From: an uncultured Porphyromonadaceae bacterium
GTDB lineage: Bacteria > Bacteroidota > Bacteroidia > Bacteroidales > Muribaculaceae
Length of the DNA: 23,328 nt
Assembly: GCA_905193485.1 (NCBI GenBank)
Contig: CAJJOX010000005.1
Location: 1 to 23,328, forward strand
Direction: 5' to 3'
The position numbers were made by a program, and so were the translations under genes. Under the pieces are notes generated by a model. It did not search any database. It was not told the DNA's origin and saw only the letters and a list, made by a program, of their open reading frames with translations. Below are positions 15,353-23,328 of the stretch, piece by piece; the stretch's first letter is position 1; each line of letters begins with the position of its first letter.

Positions 15353-18300
15353 TTATTTCACTTCATAACCCGACTCATTGAGCACCGGAATAACCACTTC
15401 GGCAATCATACGCACAGCCTCAGGCGAGAGATAACGCACATGTTTCTCATAGTTTACCAGACGCTCGAGACGAATGGCTATTGCCAACGGAGCCTGCTGT
15501 CTGGCCGAATTTATAAAACAGATATACCACCCGTCATTAGCTTCATTTTTCTTAAATGGCGAACGCCGGTCATATCGTTCGGGCGTGCCGGTTTTACCAC
15601 CCATGCGATTCGAACTTACATTGGCTACAGGCAGCATGGCTCCGTAGCCTTTTCCACGGTGCTTATCGGATTCCCGCTGCATGAACGAACGGAGATGAGC
15701 GGCCGCAGACGGTTCAAGAACCGTCACCGCTTCCATAACGGGCATCTCCGATTCGCCTTGACGAAGCACATAGCGGGTCGGTACCATACGACCGTCATTT
15801 GCGACAATCGATGCGACACGTGCCATATTAAGCGGTGTCGCGAGCAATCCGCCCTGCCCCCATGCAAAACCGGTTTCCACCATATTCCATACGAAATTCT
15901 TACGCCGTGTCCTGCCGGTCTGACGTTCTTTCATATAAATGCGATCAAAGACATTATAGCTGTCATTGGCCACGTTCTCCATCAATTTATGGAAAAGAGG
16001 CGAGGACTGACGTTCGCTTCTGAAGAAGAAATAAGGCGTATATGTCGCGGTTGAGTTCACCGGATGTATGCGGGCGCCAACTGTGGAATAGATCGTTTCA
16101 AGCTGCGGATAGAGATGATTGATGTTGACTGAATTGATAAAGAAATTATTTGACGATTTAATGATCGCATCAGACATCATCACTTGTCCCGCGGGCTCTC
16201 CGCCACCTTCAATTCGTTCCCGCCCCTGAATTGTCATAGGATACCGCCAGGCTTCCGGATCGGCCATCAACCCGGCCATCGCACTCATCACCTTGGCTGT
16301 CGAACCCGGTTGTGACTGGAAAGTAAGCCCGAGGTCGCGTTCGGTAATAGGTGCATGATTATCGCCCAGCGTCTCTGCCGGATTAGACCGGAATATGCGC
16401 ATATCCTGCAACATGACTATTGAGTCCTGCTCAGGCAGTGGATAATTTGCCGAACACAACAAATCTCCTTTCGAAGCATCGAGCACAACAACCGAGGCTC
16501 TGAGATTGGAACAACCGCCCAATCGGCTGTCAGTCTGAATCACCTGCTGAAGTCTGTCCTGCAAACGCTTTTGAAGAAGACCATCAATCGTAAGATATAG
16601 ATCGCGCTGCTGGCGGGCGTCGTTATGCTCCTTGACAACGGGGTTGCCCTCAATCCCATAGTCGAGGAATGGCAACATCACGGTGTAATCATGCTTCATG
16701 CGCTTGAATGTCGCTTCCGATGCCGGCATAAAACGGTTGACTCGATACTTATCGGATTGCATCACCACAATGGAATCCGGAATGTCAACACCTCGCAATT
16801 CACCGAAATGGCGCGCTTCAGCGACATAACCGATAGGATTCTCGACCGAATTGTAATAAACCTTCTTCGTATTGGCGTCGCCAAGCATAAAAAGGGTCTG
16901 GTTGCCAAAAGGATAGAATCGGCGACGACGTTTGTTTGCTTCCGCGAGAATCTGCTCCTCGGTCAGCCCGGCTGCCATCAGCTGTTCTTTCGCTTCAAGC
17001 AGCTCGTCGCGGGAACTCGTCGCGAGTAGCAACCCGTTTCGGTCATAAATATTGCCCGAATGCATCCTGTTTAGGATCAAGTTGATTCGGGGGTTATAGG
17101 CTATTACACGTTCGCCCAAAGTGTTAGTGATGAACGCAGGGCGAATAAGAGTTTCGTTTTTGTCAAAAACCTGATATTTAAGCAATGTGGCAAGAATAAC
17201 GATTCCGCCAACGATAAACAAAGCGGCTCCGGCCGCAATGGCATTGTCATAAGTGCGGGCATGCGCGATCTGACTTTCAGTGCCCTTAAGGCGTGAAGCC
17301 GATACAACAATGCCGAACATAGCCATTGTTATTATTATGCCTGTACGGCCATAGCTGAGGAATGGCACCGAGATGCCTGTCAGCGGCACAAGGCCGAGTG
17401 AACCCATGACGATAAACAGGAACTGGACTCCGGTGACTATAGCTACACCCATAACAAGATACATCACAAATGGATGAGCCGCTTTCCGGCCAATCAAAAG
17501 CGAACGATGCACCACGAGGACGAAACATATAATCACAAGAAGAAGGCCGGCAAATCCCAGCATCTCGCCAATCGAAGTGAAAGCCATGTCTGTATGACAT
17601 GCCGGGACAAGTGAAGGACTTCCGTCACCAAGACCCATGCCGGTAAGTCCACCCGAAGCGACACTCCATATACCCTGAGCCACCTGATCACCGCCGGTGA
17701 CGGTATTGTCCCAGACTCCGCCCCAAGCCATATCAGTTCGGTTGTTAAGGCGCGCCGCCTCACTGTCGGCTCCGATAGCCGTGAGGATCTGAGCACCGAA
17801 CAGAAACACGACAATCAACAGATTGAGAAATATGGCGCTTTCATACACTTTGTGATGACGTATCAGACCATATGCGATCCATATCACAAACCATGCAGCG
17901 GCACCCAAAACCGGCGACACACCGATCCAACGGGCCGCAAAAAGCAATGCGATAAACGTGAAAAGGCCGAGAAGCAGCTGCGCGAAATCACGGCGTGCCA
18001 TAGAATAGATCATAATAAACGTGACCAGAAGCACAAGCGCCGGACCCATATCGCTCAACACTTTCAGATATATGAGCATGAGCACAAGCATAACGACCGA
18101 AACCACGGTTATTGTGGCCAGCTGACGGCGGAGAGTGAATCCGGTCATTCTCTCAGAAAATGCTTGCAGCAGCATGGCATTTTCGGCAAAAAAAGCAGCT
18201 ATAAAGATAATGATCAGATATTTGCTTACCTCACTTGGCTGAAACGCCCCGAGGTTGACACGCGCATCGCTACCCTCGGGGCCGGTGCCGAACATCGCCA

Positions 18301-19594
18301 GACACGCTATCAGCACAAGCGCTACAGCCAGATATGAGAAGCCTGAGGAAAACGACAGTCCGCTGCGTTTGCGAAGCGAATCGTTGCGTCGGATTTTTGA
18401 TGTGACAAAAGTATCTATGGGATCGAACGGGATCATACCCATCTGAATGCGGCTTTTGCCATTGTAGAATTTTGCGAAATTAATGCTCGACACAAGCGCC
18501 ATAGCGACAAGACCGATGGCGAAAGCCTGTGCCATCACATAACCGTTTGGCTTGTCCGTAAGAGGATTGTTCATGGCATATGAACCAAGCAGCCCGATGC
18601 CGGTCAACGCCATGATCATGATGAGGAGAAGATAGTCGGTGGAAGTATGCATGCGCGCGTCACGCCACAGCATAAACACAAACAATAGCGCCCAACCGCC
18701 AAGGAAAATGAGCAGACCGGTATTTACGTCCTGACGATAGTCCGCAGGTGTCCTCACAATCAGGGCATGATCTGATTTAAGCATCTGATATGTGGAGTTG
18801 TCAATAGGCGAAAGTACGTGGCGCGCCTGTCGGAACGAAAGTTCGAGAGTTCCCTCCAGAGGACCCGACGTTGTGCCCTTTTCCTGGCCAAACTGACTGC
18901 CGGGAGCTATTGGCAGCACACTATATGATTTGCCCGGAGCGACATTGAATCTTGCTATTCCGGAATCATCCGTGACAGCATATCCAAGTGTTTTTGTGAC
19001 GAGTTCAAGGCGTGTTCCGCTTTCTTTCTCACCGGATGTAGCCACTGTGTCATAGCTGTATTGCCGCAATCTGACGGAGATTCCGGACAATGGCATTGTC
19101 GGATTCTCTTTGCGGTTCGTGACCCTGACTACAATGTGGCCACCGAGCGACGGATCGCCGAAAGTCGACTGAAGATAAAGATTATGTGCCCTGTCATTCC
19201 ATTCCTCATCCATACCGAGTCTGACACGATCGCCTTCCACACGGCTCTTCATTAGCCGTCCGCCATGCTTCATAGCGGTATCAGCGGGCATTTTAAACGA
19301 AGGCGTGTTGATCTGACCGAGGTTTTCTATCCCTCCGTGCTCCTTTATTTTCATGCATATCCATCCGGAAGCCACAGATGCATCATACGGATCGGTGATA
19401 TATCCGCCTTCCATGAAGAGCTTCATCAGCGAATCGGCCGGGGTGGATGTGTCAAGAAGCAGAGTGCGGCCCTCCGACAATTCCGTCGCTGCTTCAGACA
19501 ATGCAGCGTCCTGATTGGAAAGCATTGACTTAACGCCAAGCACCATCACGGCTGCGCAGATTATATAGCCGATAACGACATTTATTTTATTCAT
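15353..19594 (-). CDS. SEDS glycosyltransferase-class B penicillin-binding protein fusion (RodA/FtsW-PBP2/FtsI)
   Basis: One 1413-residue chain that carries both halves of a peptidoglycan synthase. Order: a membrane anchor (7-22); an extracytoplasmic region (about 30-280) with a carboxypeptidase-regulatory/Ig-like stretch (TDDSGIARFNVAPGKSYSV); a SEDS polymerase (about 290-770) with FQPSEVSK (451-458), the catalytic-region HTDMAF (D669) and PLTGISVPFLSYG; another membrane segment (787-804); and a class B PBP (about 810-1413) with a dimerisation region (GNIYDRNGLLLATS) and a transpeptidase domain carrying STAK (S1098/K1101), SSN (1147-1149) and KTGT (1334-1337). All catalytic motifs are intact and no stop or shift separates the halves. 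The start overlaps the PP2C stop by 8 bases. It should polymerise lipid II and cross-link the product. Confidence 0.93.
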   Translation of the reverse strand: MNKINVVIGYIICAAVMVLGVKSMLSNQDAALSEAATELSEGRTLLLDTSTPADSLMKLFMEGGYITDPYDASVASGWICMKIKEHGGIENLGQINTPSFKMPADTAMKHGGRLMKSRVEGDRVRLGMDEEWNDRAHNLYLQSTFGDPSLGGHIVVRVTNRKENPTMPLSGISVRLRQYSYDTVATSGEKESGTRLELVTKTLGYAVTDDSGIARFNVAPGKSYSVLPIAPGSQFGQEKGTTSGPLEGTLELSFRQARHVLSPIDNSTYQMLKSDHALIVRTPADYRQDVNTGLLIFLGGWALLFVFMLWRDARMHTSTDYLLLIMIMALTGIGLLGSYAMNNPLTDKPNGYVMAQAFAIGLVAMALVSSINFAKFYNGKSRIQMGMIPFDPIDTFVTSKIRRNDSLRKRSGLSFSSGFSYLAVALVLIACLAMFGTGPEGSDARVNLGAFQPSEVSKYLIIIFIAAFFAENAMLLQAFSERMTGFTLRRQLATITVVSVVMLVLMLIYLKVLSDMGPALVLLVTFIMIYSMARRDFAQLLLGLFTFIALLFAARWIGVSPVLGAAAWFVIWIAYGLIRHHKVYESAIFLNLLIVVFLFGAQILTAIGADSEAARLNNRTDMAWGGVWDNTVTGGDQVAQGIWSVASGGLTGMGLGDGSPSLVPACHTDMAFTSIGEMLGFAGLLLVIICFVLVVHRSLLIGRKAAHPFVMYLVMGVAIVTGVQFLFIVMGSLGLVPLTGISVPFLSYGRTGIIITMAMFGIVVSASRLKGTESQIAHARTYDNAIAAGAALFIVGGIVILATLLKYQVFDKNETLIRPAFITNTLGERVIAYNPRINLILNRMHSGNIYDRNGLLLATSSRDELLEAKEQLMAAGLTEEQILAEANKRRRRFYPFGNQTLFMLGDANTKKVYYNSVENPIGYVAEARHFGELRGVDIPDSIVVMQSDKYRVNRFMPASEATFKRMKHDYTVMLPFLDYGIEGNPVVKEHNDARQQRDLYLTIDGLLQKRLQDRLQQVIQTDSRLGGCSNLRASVVVLDASKGDLLCSANYPLPEQDSIVMLQDMRIFRSNPAETLGDNHAPITERDLGLTFQSQPGSTAKVMSAMAGLMADPEAWRYPMTIQGRERIEGGGEPAGQVMMSDAIIKSSNNFFINSVNINHLYPQLETIYSTVGARIHPVNSTATYTPYFFFRSERQSSPLFHKLMENVANDSYNVFDRIYMKERQTGRTRRKNFVWNMVETGFAWGQGGLLATPLNMARVASIVANDGRMVPTRYVLRQGESEMPVMEAVTVLEPSAAAHLRSFMQRESDKHRGKGYGAMLPVANVSSNRMGGKTGTPERYDRRSPFKKNEANDGWYICFINSARQQAPLAIAIRLERLVNYEKHVRYLSPEAVRMIAEVVIPVLNESGYEVK

Positions 19595-20816
19595 CGGTGT
19601 ATTTGGCTAATTCTTCTTCAACAATTTTAAGTTGCCTCTGAATGCTGTCATTGTCCATCAACTGGCTTTTGAGTCTTTGCATCTCAGCATTTAATGAATC
19701 GACCTTTTTTCTATCGTCAAGTGTATTCTCGACAGGCACGACGTAAACAGTATCAGTCCTGACATGCGTGGCCGGAGCAGACGTCGATGAACTCGGATCT
19801 GTCATACGGCTGATGAGATATTTTCCACCCACGCCAAGTGCTATGCCCAACAACAATATCACAAGAATTATCCAGATCCATCGCCGACTCCGTTGTCCTG
19901 CCTCCGGCTCAGTTTTCTGTTCCGTGATCTGACCATCGGATTCTACTATTGGCGGTTCAATCGTCTTGTCATCTTCTACAGACGGCGAATTGCCGGTTTC
20001 GCTTTCCGTAATCGTTGTTGTGATTGCAGCAGTGGAAGGCACCAGAGGATCTGCCTGAACATGGATTTTAGCAATAACCACTGTGACATTGTCCTTACCG
20101 CCGGCGGCATTGGCGTCGGCGATCAATTGATTGACCTCTGCCTCAGGCGTCATTCCGGATGCGAGCACGTCGGCAATATGAGCCGAAGTGAGCATGTCGC
20201 TTAAACCATCGGAACAAAACAGGATCTGAGTGTATCCATCGGGGATAGCGACTATAGAGGCGTCAATAAAGTTTTTATCATTTACCGTATGCAGTTTATC
20301 CCCGAGCAGACGATCAATCAGATTGCGTTGTGGATGACTCATCGCCTCCGCTTCGGTCAGATCGCCCCTTTCCTCAAGACATCCCACCAATGAATGATCG
20401 TGGCTTATTTTCTTCAGTTCACCGTTATGGAAACAATAAATCCGTGAATCTCCCACATGAGCGATGTTTATGCACCGGTTGTCAAGATCGATAATTGCTG
20501 CCGACACTACGCAACCCATCATGGACAGTTTCGCGTCATCGTCTTTGCGCCTGATGATTTCATTATTGGCTTCAGCAACGGCCTGTTTTATTATTTCTAT
20601 GAAGCATGTGCCCTGCGCATTCTCCACATACTCGCTTATTGTCTGACGGGCGATCTCGGCTGCCACCTCCCCGCCTTCATATCCACCGACGCCGTCAATG
20701 GCGGCACATAGGATATGACGGTCGTCCCACACATTTGTGCAGATGAATGTGTCTTCATTATTGGTCCGTACGCGGCCGGGATCGGTATTCCCATATTTTT
20801 CTACTGTGATTTTCAT
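19587..20816 (-). CDS. Membrane-anchored PP2C-type Ser/Thr phosphatase (PstP-like)
   Basis: A 409-residue protein. A cytoplasmic PP2C domain (1-252) has the metal-binding residues in NNED (E21/D22), DGVGGYEGG (D41), VGDSR (D123), SDGLSD (D203) and GGKDN (D242), so it should be active. A Thr/Glu-rich linker, one membrane helix (313-336) and an extracytoplasmic tail with a coiled coil (366-406) follow. This PP2C-linker-TM-outer domain layout is that of mycobacterial PstP, which reverses phosphorylation by PknA/PknB. It overlaps the SEDS-PBP start by 8 bases, so the two are translationally coupled. Its likely role is to oppose the kinase at the operon end. Confidence 0.93.
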   Translation of the reverse strand: MKITVEKYGNTDPGRVRTNNEDTFICTNVWDDRHILCAAIDGVGGYEGGEVAAEIARQTISEYVENAQGTCFIEIIKQAVAEANNEIIRRKDDDAKLSMMGCVVSAAIIDLDNRCINIAHVGDSRIYCFHNGELKKISHDHSLVGCLEERGDLTEAEAMSHPQRNLIDRLLGDKLHTVNDKNFIDASIVAIPDGYTQILFCSDGLSDMLTSAHIADVLASGMTPEAEVNQLIADANAAGGKDNVTVVIAKIHVQADPLVPSTAAITTTITESETGNSPSVEDDKTIEPPIVESDGQITEQKTEPEAGQRSRRWIWIILVILLLGIALGVGGKYLISRMTDPSSSTSAPATHVRTDTVYVVPVENTLDDRKKVDSLNAEMQRLKSQLMDNDSIQRQLKIVEEELAKYTDE

Positions 20817-20888
20817 TGTCGCGTTCTGTGATTGGTTGTATATTGCATAGTGCCCGGGTGATATCTCATTGTCCGCGATGACACCGCA

Positions 20889-20981
20889 TTATTTTGGCAA
20901 ATTTCTGAAATGGTTAAAGAAAAGATACCCTACGGCCAGACATAGACTGACAAGAAAAAGGGTTTTCCAGATGGTCGTCAT
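20889..20981 (-). CDS. 30-residue single-span membrane peptide coupled to the first FHA gene
   Basis: ATG at 20981 overlaps the FHA-protein stop as ATGA, and the frame runs 30 codons to TAA. It reads MTTIWKTLFLVSLCLAVGYL and then FFNHFRNLPK: one hydrophobic helix (about 4-22) with a basic C-terminal tail. The coupling, the clean membrane span and the position in a wall-synthesis operon make translation plausible. There is no homology that I recognise, and so short a frame could be chance. Candidate small regulator or subunit of the SEDS-PBP complex. Confidence 0.55.
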   Translation of the reverse strand: MTTIWKTLFLVSLCLAVGYLFFNHFRNLPK

Positions 20982-21979
20982 AACTTTTTGAATGTGATTT
21001 GCAGTTGTTCATTAAGCATTATGGTGGAAACGTCAGATAGCGGAACCCATTGCATGGTGTTGGCGACGACTGTGCGCTCGTTGACCTTTGTCGGCCCGAA
21101 AGCCCTGAGCGAGAAATTGCCGTTGCGGGGATCACGGCGTATCACAAGATGGGGATTCATGACGTATTCACTATCGACGCACAATGTCGCAATATCGCGG
21201 CTGACCATTGCGTTCCGGCCTGCGATCTGAAGCTCGTCGCCGGTCATCCTGTATGCTTCAAACGTACGTCCGTCAAGCACAAAACGACAATCGTCGGCTT
21301 TGATCAGGGCATGAGCCCGCGCGGATGAAACCGGCGCGGATGAGGCCTGAGTGCCAGAATCATCAAAACCGAGGATTCCCTTCGGATCAAAACGCACGCG
21401 AAACTTATCCTTGTCAAGAGGCACCATGCCCGGAAGGGATGCGAGATTGACAGCCTGCGGCACGGCTTTCATTGAATTGACAGTGTGGAGTGTTGTCACG
21501 ATCCTCCCGCCTGAGGCATCGACGGTTGATGAATAGTCATCAGGAGCATAAAGCGATGACCGTATCAGAAGCATCCGCGAATCACAATCCATTTCCGGAA
21601 CTCCGTCTATCATCGTGCCGTCCGGAATGCCAACGAGCTGAAACACCCAGTAATTCGCATGCGGACGATATTCCGGATATTTCTTCATCCATTCCTTTAC
21701 CCTATTTAAAAACAAAATGACGGCGTCATTGACTGTCACTTGAAAAGAATTTGACAGCAATTCGTAATCACTCTGCCTGACATAAACCACAAACGATGTG
21801 TGAAACAACAGACTCACTTCTGTCGTTTCAAATTCTTTTTGCTCTACAAACTGCCTTTTCAGGCTGTCAAGAACATCCTGTCGACGAAGCATGCGGCCAT
21901 TGGACAACCCTTCAGGTTTATCCGACTGAATATCATCCTGCGGCACAAGCAGGTTTTTTATTTTTGAAAAAAATGCCAT
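20978..21979 (-). CDS. FHA-like protein heading the wall-synthesis operon
   Basis: A 333-residue cytoplasmic protein, first in the operon. The C-terminal part (about 222-333) reads as a degenerate FHA domain: DELQIAGRN with the GR turn, NPHLVIRRDPRNGNFSLRAF, KVNERTV and a final LNEQLQITFKKL; the normal Ser of SxxH is missing. Residues 50-145 hold a second domain with VVYVRQSDYELLSNSF, then VTVNDAVILFLNRVKEW, loosely similar in layout to the middle of the other FHA protein. The N terminus (MAFFSKIKNLL) is amphipathic. Probably an adaptor linking kinase and synthase; the FHA call is moderate because the motif is weak. Confidence 0.75.
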   Translation of the reverse strand: MAFFSKIKNLLVPQDDIQSDKPEGLSNGRMLRRQDVLDSLKRQFVEQKEFETTEVSLLFHTSFVVYVRQSDYELLSNSFQVTVNDAVILFLNRVKEWMKKYPEYRPHANYWVFQLVGIPDGTMIDGVPEMDCDSRMLLIRSSLYAPDDYSSTVDASGGRIVTTLHTVNSMKAVPQAVNLASLPGMVPLDKDKFRVRFDPKGILGFDDSGTQASSAPVSSARAHALIKADDCRFVLDGRTFEAYRMTGDELQIAGRNAMVSRDIATLCVDSEYVMNPHLVIRRDPRNGNFSLRAFGPTKVNERTVVANTMQWVPLSDVSTIMLNEQLQITFKKL

Positions 21980-22101
21980 TGGCTACAACAATTATTTCAT
22001 TATCATTAGTCGCAAGCCGAAAACGACAGCAACACACTTTTTCCACCTCGTCCGGCGGCATGTCGCTGATACATAGCTGGCCGGATCATTTATTTATCAT
22101 G

Positions 22102-22109
22102 CAAATATA
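22102..22109 (-). promoter_or_regulatory. Putative -7 box of the FHA-PP2C-SEDS/PBP-FHA-kinase operon
   Basis: TATATTTG on the minus strand matches TAnnTTTG, about 120 bases upstream of the first gene. No other box of this type is seen before the ATG at 21979, and gene spacing downstream fits a single transcript. Confidence 0.45.
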
Positions 22110-22169
22110 ACCATTTATTTTCATATCCACGCCTAAAGGACAAACAAAAGAATTTGCAACAAATAAATC

Positions 22170-22202
22170 CCGGCGGTTGTTTAATTGAAAATAACCGTCG
22201 GA
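22170..22202. repeat. Imperfect inverted repeat between the operon and the barrel gene
   Basis: CCGGCGGTT pairs with AACCGTCGG with one mismatch around an AT-rich loop of about 15 bases. It lies between two divergent transcription units, so it could be an operator or a leader hairpin of the barrel gene. The 21980-22230 gap holds nothing else that I can call apart from the promoter box. Confidence 0.35.
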
Positions 22203-22230
22203 AACAGTCCCATAACAAAGCATAAAGGAC

Positions 22231-22923
22231 ATGAATAGATCAACATTCAGCAAAGTCACGATCATCGCGGTGATTGCTTTGTGCTTCAGCGCACAACATA
22301 TCAAGGCATAGTATTATGAAATCGCCAGTCAGCTTCCCGGACTGCTGCATCCGGCACTCTCGGGATCCATGAACTATAAAGGATATGTGGAGGCCTCGGG
22401 AATAGCCGGATTGGGCAACAATCGTGCGAATTTCATCGGCATATCGACATCGCAGGGTTTCCAATATGCATCTTGGTTTTTCATGGGTGTGGGAATCGGC
22501 GTTGACGTGGCCATGACCGACCAAAGCGGTCGGAATGATATATACCCGGCCGACAATGCGCCCGACTATTACAGACATTCCAGCTCACAAACAAAAGTGA
22601 TGCTTCCGGTATTTTCCGATTTTCGTTTCAACATAGGCGGTTCAGACGCAATGTCGATGTTCGTCGACCTGAAAATCGGAGCCACATGGCTCATCGGCGA
22701 CAGCTACCTTTGGCTACAGCGGGGAAGGCTTGGCGGCGGCACGCAATTCTACCTCAAGCCATCCATCGGGCTGCGTATTCCCATAAGCACCTCCAATCGA
22801 CGCCAAGCCATAAGTTTCGGCGCGACATATCAGTTGATCACATCCAACAACAACTGGACTTATTGGAATGATAATTCCGCCACACTCAATGGACTGGGCC
22901 TAAGCGTTTCTTACGAATGGTAA
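22231..22923 (+). pseudogene. Outer-membrane beta-barrel protein with in-frame amber stop after the signal peptide
   Basis: The ATG at 22231 starts a signal peptide (MNRSTFSKVTIIAVIALCFS, then AQHIKA) that runs straight into TAG at 22309-22311. Without a break in frame the sequence goes on YYEIASQLPGLLHPALSGSM, then NYKGYVEASG, to a stop at 22923. The later part is a small barrel with alternating strands and a C-terminal aromatic end (LSVSYEW). Mature proteins of this kind often begin with Gln after the signal peptide, so TAG probably replaced CAG. Without read-through, the downstream ATG at 22369 would make a protein with no export signal. Either a recent pseudogene or a base error. Family function unknown. 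Confidence 0.8.
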
Positions 22924-22946
22924 ACGCCGGCGAATTTGAAATTTAT

Positions 22947-22977
22947 TTTGATAATTGCCCGGATTGTGTTACCTTTG
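22947..22977 (+). promoter_or_regulatory. Promoter of the thiamine operon
   Basis: TTTG at 22947-22950, a 19-base spacer and TACCTTTG at 22970-22977: a complete -33/-7 promoter that would start transcription just before the TPP riboswitch. Confidence 0.75.
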
Positions 22978-22988
22978 CGGGTGCACGA

Positions 22989-23073
22989 CAAAGGGGTGTC
23001 GTATGGAATCAGCCATGCGACTGAGATTCACACCCTCAGAACCTGATACGGCCAGCACCGGCGCAGGGATTGT
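22989..23073 (+). ncRNA. TPP riboswitch (THI element)
   Basis: The conserved aptamer strings appear in order: AAAGGGGTG at the 5' side, CTGAGATTCACACCCTCAGA, then ACCTGATACGGCCAGCACC and CGCAGGGAT. These are the pyrimidine-binding CTGAGA and the pyrophosphate-binding ACCTGAT plus GGGA parts. It senses thiamine pyrophosphate. It lies between a full promoter and a thiD start 110 bases downstream; the intervening leader has TGTCAG/CTGACA complementary segments that could form the expression platform. Confidence 0.93.
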
Positions 23074-23182
23074 TGGATTTCCGCTTTCTCAGCGTTTTGT
23101 CAGATTCAGTGACGGTGTCAGCATCGATCGCAATTACTGCATACCTCTCATGCCGCACTGACATAACCCAAACGGGATAGCA

Positions 23183-23328
23183 ATGAAACGTTACATACCG
23201 ATTCTGACAGTGGCCGGTTCTGACAGCTCCGGAGGTGCCGGCATCCAGGCCGACATCAAGACCATCTCGGCCATCGGCTGGGGTTGCCTGAGGGGAAACA
23301 AATCCCCTCCCGCCCCCAACACCACCCC
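23183..23328 (+). CDS. thiD: Hydroxymethylpyrimidine/phosphomethylpyrimidine kinase, 5' part only
   Basis: ATG at 23183 reads [20 protein letters not shown], then [12 protein letters not shown], the classic ThiD start with the substrate/nucleotide-binding [14 protein letters not shown]. ThiD phosphorylates HMP and HMP-P for thiamine synthesis, which fits the TPP riboswitch upstream. The gene runs off the window. From about 23277 the frame stays open but reads [16 protein letters not shown], where the family has a CYAMSAITAITAQNTT-like stretch. The two align without gaps and share the final NTT, so the last ~50 bases are probably error-rich rather than a real divergence. Confidence 0.88.
   Translation, partial: MKRYIPILTVAGSDSSGGAGIQADIKTISAIGWGCLRGNKSPPAPNTT

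Overview
The window looks like a chromosomal segment of a Bacteroidota bacterium of the order Bacteroidales, probably a gut Muribaculaceae-like lineage. The order rests on many promoter boxes of the Bacteroidales type (TAnnTTTG, in three cases with an upstream TTTG at 19-20 bp), on an outer-membrane receptor of the Bacteroidales type, and on protein flavour. The family is a guess.

Layout. (1) 1-3960 is housekeeping DNA: a putrescine operon (small acidic protein, agmatine deiminase, N-carbamoylputrescine amidase) converges on a trmN6-CPBP protease pair. (2) 3983-8314 is an accessory island bracketed by two convergent tRNA-Ser genes, UGA on the left and GCT on the right. Just inside each tRNA 3' end lies a cluster of short repeats spaced like integrase arm sites. 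The left cluster is followed by the first ~27 codons of a tyrosine recombinase, cut off by fusion to the tail of an outer-membrane receptor pseudogene. The cargo is that receptor (frameshifted and truncated), a degenerate ThiF/E1-like protein and a PAS-LuxR regulator. The first two diverge from a nearly symmetric control region with two palindromic operators. (3) 8454-12717 holds a GT2 glycosyltransferase, the tRNA methylthiotransferase MtaB and a long-chain acyl-CoA synthetase. (4) 12727-21979 is the most notable part: one minus-strand operon encoding, in transcription order, an FHA-like protein, a 30-residue membrane peptide, a membrane-anchored PP2C phosphatase, a 1413-residue fusion of a SEDS glycosyltransferase (RodA/FtsW) with a class B penicillin-binding protein, a second FHA protein and a membrane Ser/Thr kinase. 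(5) 22231-23328 holds an outer-membrane barrel gene with an in-frame stop at its signal-peptide boundary, then a TPP riboswitch and the start of thiD, cut off by the window end.

How they work together. The operon in (4) has the content and order of the actinobacterial fhaA-fhaB-pstP-rodA-pbpA-pknAB locus, with RodA and PbpA joined into one chain. By analogy it would be a phosphorylation-controlled peptidoglycan polymerase/transpeptidase module. That role is inferred from domains and order. The island in (2) looks like a decaying landing zone for tRNA-Ser-targeting elements.

The last ~55 bases stay in frame with ThiD but match poorly the residues expected there, so the window end may be low-quality sequence. 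The receptor frameshift and the barrel stop codon could also be sequencing errors.
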